Of a stretch of DNA of 9,172 bases, positions 1 to 5,899 are shown piece by piece. Source of the stretch: CAZQQU01 sp964595625 (GTDB taxonomy: Bacteria; Bacteroidota; Bacteroidia; Flavobacteriales; Flavobacteriaceae). Every line of letters begins with the position of its first letter. Positions within the stretch are counted from its first letter, which is position 1. The DNA lies in NCBI GenBank assembly GCA_964595625.1, contig CAZQQU010000026.1, positions 1 to 9,172 on the forward strand, read 5' to 3'. The notes under the pieces are model-generated. The model searched no databases. It was not told the DNA's origin and worked only from the letters and a program-made list of their open reading frames with translations. The position numbers and the translations under genes were made by a program.

Positions 1-74
1 AAACTAACATTGCAGAAATTGAGAAAGCAATAAACGGAACAGGATATACAGTAACCGATAAAAAAGAAAACTAA
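1..74 (+). CDS. C-terminal end of a heavy-metal-associated (MerTP-like) protein, partial
   Basis: Only the last 24 residues are visible, read in the frame beginning at base 3 and ending at the TAA at 72-74; the 5' part lies outside the window. The readable tail is TNIAEIEKAINGTGYTVTDK followed by KEN. The pattern IAEIEKAINGTGYTV resembles the last helix and strand of a heavy-metal-associated (HMA/MerP-type) fold, as found at the C-terminus of fused mercuric transport proteins (MerTP) in Bacteroidetes. The stop overlaps the ATG of the next gene by one base (TAATG), so the two are translationally coupled. The identity rests on a short tail plus the neighbouring GDCCVxC gene, which often travels with mer genes. 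It could instead belong to another HMA-domain protein. Confidence 0.6.
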   Translation, partial: TNIAEIEKAINGTGYTVTDKKEN

Positions 75-280
75 TGGAAGTCAAATTAAAATCAGAAATC
101 ACTTGTCCTAATTGCGGACATAAAAAAGTAGAAGATATGCCAACAAACGCTTGTCAATTTTTCTACGAATGCGAGAACTGTAAAACGGTTTTGAAACCAA
201 AAGAAGGAGATTGCTGTGTTTATTGCTCATACGGAACAGTTGCTTGTCCACCAATTCAAGAAAATAAAAGTTGTTGTTAA
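74..280 (+). CDS. GDCCVxC-domain cysteine-rich small protein
   Basis: This 68-residue protein is rich in cysteine: CPNC at 11-14, CENC at 33-36, the diagnostic GDCCVYCSYGT at 45-55 and a terminal CC at 67-68. The GDCCVxC motif defines a small family of unknown biochemical role. Some members carry selenocysteine within the motif, and members often lie beside mercury-transport genes. Here all motif positions are ordinary Cys codons. The two CxxC pairs suggest a zinc-ribbon-like or soft-metal-binding fold (inference). It starts at an ATG that overlaps the stop of the preceding MerTP-like gene by one base, so it is the distal gene of a metal-resistance-type operon. The protein probably acts in the cytoplasm, since no signal peptide or membrane segment is present. 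Confidence 0.85.
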   Translation: MEVKLKSEITCPNCGHKKVEDMPTNACQFFYECENCKTVLKPKEGDCCVYCSYGTVACPPIQENKSCC

Positions 281-283
281 AAA

Positions 284-378
284 GCCAACGCTAAAAGCCA
301 TACACATTTGCAATTCGCACCAACCAACACTCAAGCCCAAAATTGCAAAAGAGTATGTCTTTGCCAACGCTGAAAACC
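284..378. repeat. Palindrome framed by a direct repeat, downstream of the GDCCVxC gene
   Basis: The gene-free stretch 281-401 holds two overlapping signals. Bases 299-315 and 341-357 form an imperfect inverted repeat with a perfect inner part, TTTGCAATT (307-315) against AATTGCAAA (341-349), 14 of 17 positions complementary, around a 25-nt loop. A 16-nt direct repeat, GCCAACGCTAAAAGCC at 284-299 and GCCAACGCTGAAAACC at 363-378 (14 of 16), frames it. There is no T-run after the stem, so a classical terminator is doubtful. It could be a degenerate, shorter version of the array's recombination sites, or an RNA hairpin ending the metal operon. Confidence 0.55.
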
Positions 379-401
379 AAGCTGAACGGAATAAAGCCAG
401 T

Positions 402-533
402 GGGTAACAACGTATATAAAAAATAGCGGTTTAAGTGCTTAATCTAAAGTGATTTTTATAAATTTAACGTCAGTACCAAACCGAAAAGTTAGTGTGTAAA
501 ATCTGCTACTTTTCATATACAAGACCGTTAGCA
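402..533. repeat. attC-like site A
   Basis: Left core GGGTAAC (402-408), then A; right core GTTAGCA (527-533), preceded by ACC; 118 nt lie between AAC and GTT. The first arm pairs GTATAT (412-417) with ATATAC (515-520). It ends in an A:C mismatch (A418/C514), continues with four A:T pairs, has a second A:C mismatch (A423/C509), then pairs TAGC (424-427) with GCTA (505-508). An inner stem pairs CGGTTT (427-432) with AAACCG (478-483). The left spacer (AAC to stem) is 3 nt and the right one 6 nt, an asymmetry seen in all sites. The right core is complementary to the end of the following unit. Confidence 0.8.
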
Positions 534-542
534 AACATTTGA

Positions 543-1157
543 ATGAAAAAACTAAAACTACTATTTCTATTTTTGTTTGTTTTAATTAGTTCTTGTAAAA
601 AAGAAAAGATAATTGGTTTTGAAAAAGTTGACAACAGACCTAAACAAGATACAACCAAATTATATCAAAAATTTAAAATAGTTATCGGGGAAAAAAATAT
701 GAATGGCGAAGAACATGAGGGTTATATTTCAAAGAAAAAAGATACTTTTTGGAATCAATCGAAGTTTTATAGAAATGGAGTTTTAGATAGTTCCCGAAGT
801 ACATTTTATGACCTAAAAGTTGGAGGAATAAAAGGAGATTCTATATTAAAAGGAACAATAAGCTTTTATTCTCCCGCAGATAGTATTCCACAATCAAAAA
901 TAAGTTCAAGGATTGTCACATTTTCATACTTACAAAGAGAAAATGACTCCTTAATTTTTAAGGAAATTAAAACCAATAAAAATATAATTCATTTTGAATA
1001 TAAAGATTTGGACAGTCTGAAATTTGTTGGTTTTATTTCTGACCTACGTTTTATAGAAATGGATTCTGTTCCTGAAAAATTGCTATTGAATAGAACCTTT
1101 TTTGCAGTAGACAGTGAGGTTTCGACTAATAACACCTTTGTAGAACTATTAAAATAA
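543..1157 (+). CDS. Hypothetical lipoprotein (unit 1)
   Basis: I do not recognise the family of this 204-residue protein. The N-terminus is a clear type II signal peptide: two lysines, a hydrophobic stretch and a lipobox LISSC with the acylated Cys at residue 18, followed by KKE. It is therefore predicted to be a lipoprotein, anchored in the inner or outer membrane. The mature part is rich in Lys, Ser, Asp and beta-type alternation, with no evident catalytic motif. The ATG lies 16 nt after the GTT of site A, with no recognisable Shine-Dalgarno sequence, as is common in Bacteroidota. The stop is 15 nt before the core of site B, so the gene fills its unit. It is the only gene of this unit. Confidence 0.85.
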   Translation: MKKLKLLFLFLFVLISSCKKEKIIGFEKVDNRPKQDTTKLYQKFKIVIGEKNMNGEEHEGYISKKKDTFWNQSKFYRNGVLDSSRSTFYDLKVGGIKGDSILKGTISFYSPADSIPQSKISSRIVTFSYLQRENDSLIFKEIKTNKNIIHFEYKDLDSLKFVGFISDLRFIEMDSVPEKLLLNRTFFAVDSEVSTNNTFVELLK

Positions 1158-1165
1158 AAAACGTT

Positions 1166-1298
1166 TGCTAACACCGGCTATAGTTCATTGCTTCTGACTT
1201 TCCTCTCGGAAAGTCCTCGCAAATTTGCTATCTTCGGTTTACGGCGGAAAATCCTCGCGGATTTTCACGCAACGAAACCATAGCCAAACACGTTGTGC
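1166..1298. repeat. attC-like site B
   Basis: Left core TGCTAAC (1166-1172), then A; right core GTTGTGC (1292-1298), preceded by CAC, the only site not ending in A(A/C)C; 119 nt lie between AAC and GTT. The first arm pairs GGCTAT (1176-1181) with ATAGCC (1280-1285) and ends in the mismatch A1182/C1279, followed by GTT/AAC pairing. Two extra local hairpins sit inside: GACTTTCC (1196-1203) with GGAAAGTC (1208-1215), and GAAAATCC (1247-1254) with GGATTTTC (1259-1266). The sequence before the left core, 1163-1172, is the exact reverse complement of 527-536 at the start of unit 1. Confidence 0.85.
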
Positions 1299-1317
1299 GT
1301 AACCTTAAAAACAGACG

Positions 1318-2688
1318 ATGACAATAATTCGACCAAGACTAAATGACTTCCACGGACTTCCATTCTTACAAGAAGAAGTGGATTTCGCAATACCCTTTTT
1401 GGACGAAGACATACCACTTTATGTTGACCCTTTCTTACTTTGGAAAATTAACTCACAACAAGATAATTCACTGCACACGACAATTGTAAATCTGTTTAAT
1501 CAGCTTGGAAATAATTATGTAAACGGAAAGGAAAACGAAAGCAGACGAATTTTAATCGAACTTTCAGAATGTAGTGAAGTTGGATTAGGAAATTCTAAAA
1601 CCCGAAAAGGGAAAAAAATTGGAGAAAAAACCGCTGACGAAATTCTTAACCTATTTAAATCGGTTCCTCAGTTGCATAAACAAGGGTTTCAACATTTTGA
1701 AGAAATTCAATTACTAGTTGACAATGTTTCAAAGGATAGAATCAGTGATATTAGTTGTTCCTTACTTAAATCCTTCTTGATAGATTTTACAATTGACCAA
1801 TGTCAAAGACTAAATATTCCAATAGAAAAATGTACAATTCCATTATATGATTATAAATCTTTTCAGATAAAGTCGGAAGAAACCTATCTCCCTATTAATC
1901 CAGAAGATAAACAACCAATAATTCTGACACCCAAAAGATGGTTGAAGTATGTTCCTTGGATTAATTATGATGATTATTTTCAGAACTACTACATTAAGGA
2001 TGTAGACAAAGTTTATGATGGGAAACTCAATAGAGTTCAAATTCTGAATTTTAACAGAGAAAATTATAATCTTGTTCAATCATATATATCATTAAAGGAA
2101 CAGGAAAACAAGGCTCTAACGAATGACCCATTGTTTACACAAATACCAGTACTTTCTGCAAAAAGAAAAATAAGCACTATATTAAAACTACCAACGGGTA
2201 AAACCAACAATGCTGATAGAGATTACGAAGACTTGATGGTACAGACTTTGTCATCAATGCTTTATCCTCATCTTGATTTTGCCAAAGAACAGAGTAGAAC
2301 AGACTCAGGGACTCAAATTAGGGACTTAATTTTCTACAATAATCGCTCCTACGAGTTTTTAAAAGACATTTACGATGCTTATGAATCGAGACAGTTAGTA
2401 ATTGAATTAAAAAATGTAAAAGAATTAGAACGTGAACACATAAATCAACTCAATCGCTATATGACTGACAGTTTTGGAAAATTTGGAATAATATTCACTA
2501 GAAACAAAGTTCCAAAAAGTATTTTTCAAAATACAATAGATTTGTGGGCAGGTCAGAGAAGATGTATTTTGGTGATGGATGACAGTGACCTACAACTAAT
2601 GGGAGAAGTATACGAAAGTAAACAACGTTTACCAATTGAAGTGATAAAACGAAAATATATAGAATTTACAAGAAGCTGTCCAGCATAA
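1318..2688 (+). CDS. PD-(D/E)XK nuclease-like protein, first gene of a three-gene unit
   Basis: This is a 456-residue soluble protein without signal peptide. Its last third has the layout of a PD-(D/E)XK restriction-endonuclease-like fold: a helix with Glu304 in YEDLMVQTL, then RTDSGTQIRDLIF with Asp336 as the likely first metal ligand, then a strand LVIELKN with Glu363-Leu-Lys365 as the ExK motif, and a following helix HINQLNRYM (374-382) with the Gln/Tyr pair often seen after the ExK. The N-terminal 300 residues, with a Pro- and Asp-rich start (IPFLDEDIPLYVDPFLLWK, 25-43), match no family I can name. It heads an operon with two small paralogous genes in one cassette, ten bases upstream of the first. 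A DNA-targeting role in defence is an inference from this fold and context. Confidence 0.8.
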   Translation: MTIIRPRLNDFHGLPFLQEEVDFAIPFLDEDIPLYVDPFLLWKINSQQDNSLHTTIVNLFNQLGNNYVNGKENESRRILIELSECSEVGLGNSKTRKGKKIGEKTADEILNLFKSVPQLHKQGFQHFEEIQLLVDNVSKDRISDISCSLLKSFLIDFTIDQCQRLNIPIEKCTIPLYDYKSFQIKSEETYLPINPEDKQPIILTPKRWLKYVPWINYDDYFQNYYIKDVDKVYDGKLNRVQILNFNRENYNLVQSYISLKEQENKALTNDPLFTQIPVLSAKRKISTILKLPTGKTNNADRDYEDLMVQTLSSMLYPHLDFAKEQSRTDSGTQIRDLIFYNNRSYEFLKDIYDAYESRQLVIELKNVKELEREHINQLNRYMTDSFGKFGIIFTRNKVPKSIFQNTIDLWAGQRRCILVMDDSDLQLMGEVYESKQRLPIEVIKRKYIEFTRSCPA

Positions 2689-2698
2689 AAATTGAAAT

Positions 2699-3079
2699 AT
2701 GACAAAACAAGAAGTTGATAATTTTGAAAAACTGCAAGCTCAACTTGAAGGCTTGCACAATGAAATTAGTGCCCTATCCAAAAAGTCTCAAAATGACGCA
2801 CTAAACAAGTTCAAGCTCAAGTTCGTAAACAAAATTATTTCAGATTCAAATGAGTTGTTAGGAAATGGTTACAAACCATTTTCGGATTTTGACACATTTG
2901 ACGAAAACGATTTGCCTAGTAATAGTGATGCAGCAATGATGCTAACTCAATACCTAAGTTGTTTTGAAAAGTTACGAGCAGATAATGTAAAGCAAGACTT
3001 AGGAAGATGGTATTGGATAATTGACGGAAAACAATCAGACATTAAAACTGTAATGCCAAAAAAAATTAAAGAAAAATAA
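2699..3079 (+). CDS. Small hypothetical protein, paralogue of the next gene
   Basis: This 126-residue protein, probably mostly helical and cytoplasmic, belongs to no family I recognise. It is clearly related to the next gene: both share an L-S-K-K-x-Q-x-x-A-L-N-x-x-K-x-K block (here 26-41) and a D-E-x-x-x-P-(S/T)-N-S-D-A block (here 68-78), in the same order and spacing. The C-terminus has an aromatic patch, WYW at 104-106, and ends in a lysine-rich tail. It starts ten bases after the nuclease-like gene and stops one base before the next ATG, so the three genes are probably cotranscribed and may form a complex. Possible roles are nuclease subunit, inhibitor or adaptor, all inferred. Confidence 0.8.
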   Translation: MTKQEVDNFEKLQAQLEGLHNEISALSKKSQNDALNKFKLKFVNKIISDSNELLGNGYKPFSDFDTFDENDLPSNSDAAMMLTQYLSCFEKLRADNVKQDLGRWYWIIDGKQSDIKTVMPKKIKEK

Positions 3080-3080
3080 A

Positions 3081-3443
3081 ATGGCTAAAAAGAAACTTAC
3101 GACAGGAAACAGACCTACTAAATCACAAGCGGAACAGTTTGATATGTTGTTCCCAATTTTAGATTCAGTCTTCAATGAAATAAAAGAACTATCTAAAAAG
3201 AAGCAGGATGGTGCATTGAATGAATTAAAAGTTAAAATGACCAATAGAGTACTTGCAAAGGTGAAATCAATCCTTAATGACGACCCAACTGTTGAGTTTC
3301 TAGACCTACTAGACGAGCAGGTTTTTCCCACTAACAGTGATGCAGTCCTAATAATTTCTCAATTTAAAGCAGCAATGCAACAATATAAAGACAAACATTA
3401 TGGTTGGACAGGAATGGAACACGCTTGGACAACTGAAGATTAG
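3081..3443 (+). CDS. Small hypothetical protein, paralogue of the previous gene
   Basis: This 120-residue cytoplasmic protein has a basic N-terminus (MAKKK). It repeats the architecture of its upstream neighbour: the LSKKKQDGALNELKVK block at 37-52, the DEQVFPTNSDA block at 78-88 and an aromatic, Trp-containing C-terminus (Trp109, Trp116). The identity is partial, so the duplication is old or the two subunits have specialised. The ATG is one base after the preceding stop. Its own stop, TAG at 3441-3443, lies directly before the terminal repeat of the unit (3445-3459), so the coding block fills the cassette exactly. No known family is recognised. Confidence 0.8.
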   Translation: MAKKKLTTGNRPTKSQAEQFDMLFPILDSVFNEIKELSKKKQDGALNELKVKMTNRVLAKVKSILNDDPTVEFLDLLDEQVFPTNSDAVLIISQFKAAMQQYKDKHYGWTGMEHAWTTED

Positions 3444-3452
3444 AAAGGCTAC

Positions 3453-3584
3453 GCACAACAGCCGTTTTGCAAAAGCGGGGGTTTCGTGCTTCTATGACAG
3501 TGAAGTGCTGAATTCAAGTTTAGTGCATCTAATGAAGTTTAGTGCTAAAAAACCCCGCCTTCGCAAAGCGGCAAACCGTTAGCT
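3453..3584. repeat. attC-like site C
   Basis: Left core GCACAAC (3453-3459), then A; right core GTTAGCT (3578-3584), preceded by ACC; 118 nt lie between AAC and GTT. GCCGTTTTGC (3461-3470) pairs with GCAAAGCGGC (3563-3572) except for one T/G wobble. Then come the mismatch A3471/C3562, two A:T pairs, a second mismatch A3474/C3559, and GCGGGG (3475-3480) with CCCCGC (3553-3558). The interior (from 3486) carries the GTGCTTCTATGA...GTGCTAAAAA module shared with sites D and F. Bases 3450-3459 are the exact reverse complement of 1292-1301 at the start of unit 2. Confidence 0.85.
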
Positions 3585-3606
3585 GTAAGTGTAACGAACG
3601 ACAACA

Positions 3607-4389
3607 ATGAAAGAAAGAATAATAAAATATTGGGACAAAATTGAACCATCACTGCCATTCATAATTATTGTTTGGACTATTGGTTTTTACACCCTACGAC
3701 AATCTGCAAAACATATTAACCTTGACAAGCCTGACGAAATTCATATAGTCCATTTGATATTTTTAGGAATTGCATTCTTCTTCATTTTGCTACCTTTTGT
3801 CAAGACAATAAAAATTGGGAAATATTTAGAACTCGAACGAAATATAAAAGAGACAAAAGAAGAAGTAAAAGACTTTAAAACAGAAATACGACAAAGTGTT
3901 CAAATGCTTTCGACATCTATAACAGCTTCTTTCGGAAACTTAAACAATCAAGTAACCATAAACCTGCCAGGGACTGATGAACTCAAACAGGAAATAGAGA
4001 AACTCAAACAACAATCAACTCAAACCGACACAAGTCGACTTACAGAAATTAAGGAAGAACTTCTTTTGGACGAAGACGATGATGTTATTATGGCACTTGC
4101 AAGGACAAGAATAAAACTTGAAGGACTTCTTAGAAAAGCACTTAACAAGCGACAGACAATTGCAAATACACCAAAGACTGACATTAAATTTTTAGGACTT
4201 AATTCCTTATTTCAGCAGTATGTTCAGCTTAACCCAACATTCAAAGACTTTCAGAATTCATTTAGGTATGTTCAACAAATTTGTAATGCCGCAGTTCACG
4301 GACAAAAAGTATCTAAAGGACAAGCTGACGAAGCATTACAATTGGGAGCTTTGATTATTAGAGAACTAAATGGACAAATTGATGAATAG
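3607..4389 (+). CDS. Two-TM, coiled-coil protein with DUF4145/HEPN-like C-terminal domain
   Basis: This 260-residue membrane protein has two hydrophobic helices, at about 17-33 and 46-67, joined by a short loop. A charged, heptad-like region from about 74 to 152 (ERNIKETKEEVKDF, ELKQEIEKLKQQ) suggests a coiled coil and oligomerisation. An acidic linker (LLLDEDDDV, 152-160) leads to a helical C-terminal domain. Its ALARTRIKLEGLLRKAL helix (163-179) and later RYVQQICNAAVHG (220-232) with an Ala-rich last helix resemble DUF4145-type domains, a group related to HEPN. Arg220 and His231 are farther apart than the classic HEPN RNase motif, so ribonuclease activity is uncertain. It is alone in its unit. 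A membrane-anchored sensor or defence effector is plausible, not shown. Confidence 0.8.
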   Translation: MKERIIKYWDKIEPSLPFIIIVWTIGFYTLRQSAKHINLDKPDEIHIVHLIFLGIAFFFILLPFVKTIKIGKYLELERNIKETKEEVKDFKTEIRQSVQMLSTSITASFGNLNNQVTINLPGTDELKQEIEKLKQQSTQTDTSRLTEIKEELLLDEDDDVIMALARTRIKLEGLLRKALNKRQTIANTPKTDIKFLGLNSLFQQYVQLNPTFKDFQNSFRYVQQICNAAVHGQKVSKGQADEALQLGALIIRELNGQIDE

Positions 4390-4398
4390 AACACCTAC

Positions 4399-4530
4399 AG
4401 CTAACAGCACCTACACGCAAGTGGGGGTTAAATGCTTCTATGAAAGTGAAGTGCTAAATCCAAGTTCTGTACTTTTAATGAAGTTCAGTGCTAAAAATCC
4501 CCACCTGCGTGTAGCTGCGAAACGTTAGCA
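4399..4530. repeat. attC-like site D
   Basis: Left core AGCTAAC (4399-4405), then A; right core GTTAGCA (4524-4530), preceded by AAC; 118 nt lie between AAC and GTT. CTACACGCA (4411-4419) pairs perfectly with TGCGTGTAG (4506-4514). The A4420/C4505 mismatch follows, then GTGGGG (4421-4426) with CCCCAC (4499-4504). The interior is close to that of site C (GTGCT/TGCTTCTATGA... through GTGCTAAAAA), showing a common ancestor despite different outer arms. Bases 4396-4405 are the exact reverse complement of 3578-3587 at the start of unit 3. Confidence 0.85.
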
Positions 4531-4557
4531 CCAATTTAAAGACAAGATAAACATCAT

Positions 4558-5235
4558 ATGAAATTTCTAAAATATATTATTTGGTTTCTTTTTATTTTAT
4601 CGATAATAGCAATTTATATAATTGAATTTAAATATAATAATACTGTCGAAAGATGGGATTATGGTGCGGAATTAGGAAAAGTAATTTCTAACTTAAGTTT
4701 AGCGTTTATAGCGAGCGGAATTTTTTATGTGCTTTTGGTCTATTTCCCTAAATTAAGGGACAAAAAACATATTTATAAACACGCATCTCAAATAAATTTC
4801 AGCATTTTTTTGACAGGGACAAGCTTGTTTAAGGAAATTAATAAAACAGATGAATTTGTGTTATTCAGAGAAATTGAAAGAGCAGAATTTTTTAAAATCT
4901 GTGAAACAATTGGCCCTAATGATTTGTATTCATTCTTCATCACGCCAGACAAACAATATCCAATAAGTTATAGACAAAGAATTAATAATATTAGAATAAA
5001 TATAGAAAAAGATATAAAAGTACTATTTACATATATATCGCACCTTGAAAAGGAACATATATATTTATTGAACGATTTATTATATTGCCAATTAATGCGT
5101 GATTTAGATAATTATTTCAATAATGAAAAATATAGTAAAAATGACACATCATTTGAATCTATCAAAGAAGCACTTTATGACTTTTACAAAAAGGTTATTT
5201 TATTAAGAAAATATAATATGAATTTTGAAAAATAA
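4558..5235 (+). CDS. Hypothetical membrane protein with two TM helices (unit 4)
   Basis: This 225-residue protein is of no family I recognise. Hydrophobic helices at about 4-22 and 43-63 are separated by a short polar loop containing ERWDYGAELG, and the second is followed by positively charged LRDKK, which suggests that both termini are cytoplasmic. The remaining 155 residues are soluble, rich in Ile, Asn, Lys and aromatic residues and probably helical, with no visible catalytic motif. It is the only gene in its unit, 34 nt after the GTT of site D, and stops just before the terminal repeat. The codon composition is very AT-rich, more so than in unit 3. The same plan of an N-terminal TM hairpin plus a cytoplasmic helical domain occurs in unit 3, but I see no sequence similarity between them. 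Confidence 0.8.
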   Translation: MKFLKYIIWFLFILSIIAIYIIEFKYNNTVERWDYGAELGKVISNLSLAFIASGIFYVLLVYFPKLRDKKHIYKHASQINFSIFLTGTSLFKEINKTDEFVLFREIERAEFFKICETIGPNDLYSFFITPDKQYPISYRQRINNIRINIEKDIKVLFTYISHLEKEHIYLLNDLLYCQLMRDLDNYFNNEKYSKNDTSFESIKEALYDFYKKVILLRKYNMNFEK

Positions 5236-5242
5236 AAACTAG

Positions 5243-5374
5243 TGCTAACAAAGTATATAAGCTATGGCTAGTTCAGTCCACACTTGGAAAATCCTGCGGA
5301 TTTTCCAAAGCCAGTTTATATTTAGAGAGGTCTGTGCCGAGACACGCCACAGCTCATATACATAAACGTTGGTG
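5243..5374. repeat. attC-like site E
   Basis: Left core TGCTAAC (5243-5249), then A; right core GTTGGTG (5368-5374), preceded by AAC; 118 nt lie between AAC and GTT. GTATAT (5253-5258) pairs with ATATAC (5356-5361), followed by the mismatch A5259/C5355, AGCT with AGCT (5260-5263/5351-5354), a second mismatch A5264/C5350, and TGGC with GCCA (5265-5268/5346-5349). Inside is a strong 11-bp local hairpin, 5284-5294 with 5298-5308, loop TGC. Bases 5240-5249 match the reverse complement of 4524-4533 at 9 of 10 positions. Confidence 0.85.
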
Positions 5375-5419
5375 GCAAGGCTAACAGACCGTTACCTAAA
5401 GGACAAACAGACAAAAAAA

Positions 5420-5899
5420 ATGCCGAAAATTGAACTCATAACAGAAATATACTCGACAATTGAAATTTGCTTTGACCTATCACGAAGTATTGACTTGCAC
5501 AAAATTTAAACTGCACGAACAAATGAACAAGCAATTGCAGGAAGAACAAGTGGACTGATTAACCTAGGTGAAACTGTAACTTGGCAGGCAACACATTTTG
5601 GAGTGCGACAAAAACTAACTTCAAAAATTACTGCATTTGACAGACCTAACTATTTTATTGACGAACAAACAAAGGGTATTTTCAAATCTATAATACACGA
5701 ACATAAATTTGAAAAACTTAGGGATAAAGTAATAATGAAAGACATTTTTGAATTTCATTCGCCATTTGGTCTTTTTGGCAAATTATTTAATAACCTTGTT
5801 CTAACGAATTATCTGAAAAGATTACTAATTGACAGAAACCAAATAATTAAAGAGTTTGCTGAAACAGAAAAATGGAAAGAAGTGCTGAATGGAGAATAA
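5420..5899 (+). pseudogene. SRPBCC-family protein gene interrupted by one in-frame TAA
   Basis: Read from the ATG at 5420, the frame codes for 29 residues (starting MPKIELITEI), then TAA at 5507-5509, then runs open to the TAA at 5897-5899. Together this gives about 159 residues, typical of a small SRPBCC (START-like, ligand-binding beta-grip) protein. Continuity across the stop is clear: SIDLHKI before it and TARTNEQAIAGRTSGLINLG after it look like one family sequence, with a polar residue such as Ser expected at the stop (TCA to TAA is one change). Distal family-like segments are FHSPFGLFGKLFNNLVLTNY and the ETEKWKEVL end. The GTG at 5603 is an internal Val codon, not a convincing start. 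It overlaps the methyltransferase gene by 11 bases. A sequencing error or readthrough are alternatives to real inactivation. Confidence 0.8.

Noticed and set aside
216..407. 63-residue open frame across the palindrome downstream of the GDCCVxC gene
   Set aside because: It overlaps the GDCCVxC gene in another frame, runs through the inverted and direct repeats into site A, and its protein shows no recognisable pattern.
402..542. Bacteroidota promoter (TTTG / TAnnTTTG) before the first cassette gene
   Set aside because: I looked for the paired elements at proper spacing and found no convincing match; AT-rich sequence gives many partial hits.
989..1174. Minus-strand 61-residue frame
   Set aside because: It lies antisense within the unit 1 lipoprotein gene and site B; no start context or protein features support it.
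1843..2079. Minus-strand 78-residue hydrophobic frame
   Set aside because: Shadow of the nuclease-like gene; its hydrophobicity comes from the AT-rich complement.
3035..3331. Minus-strand 98-residue frame
   Set aside because: Antisense to the two small paralogous genes, whose mutual conservation shows that the plus strand is coding.
3400..3582. 60-residue frame through site C
   Set aside because: Most of it is the palindrome itself; site C is explained as a recombination site.
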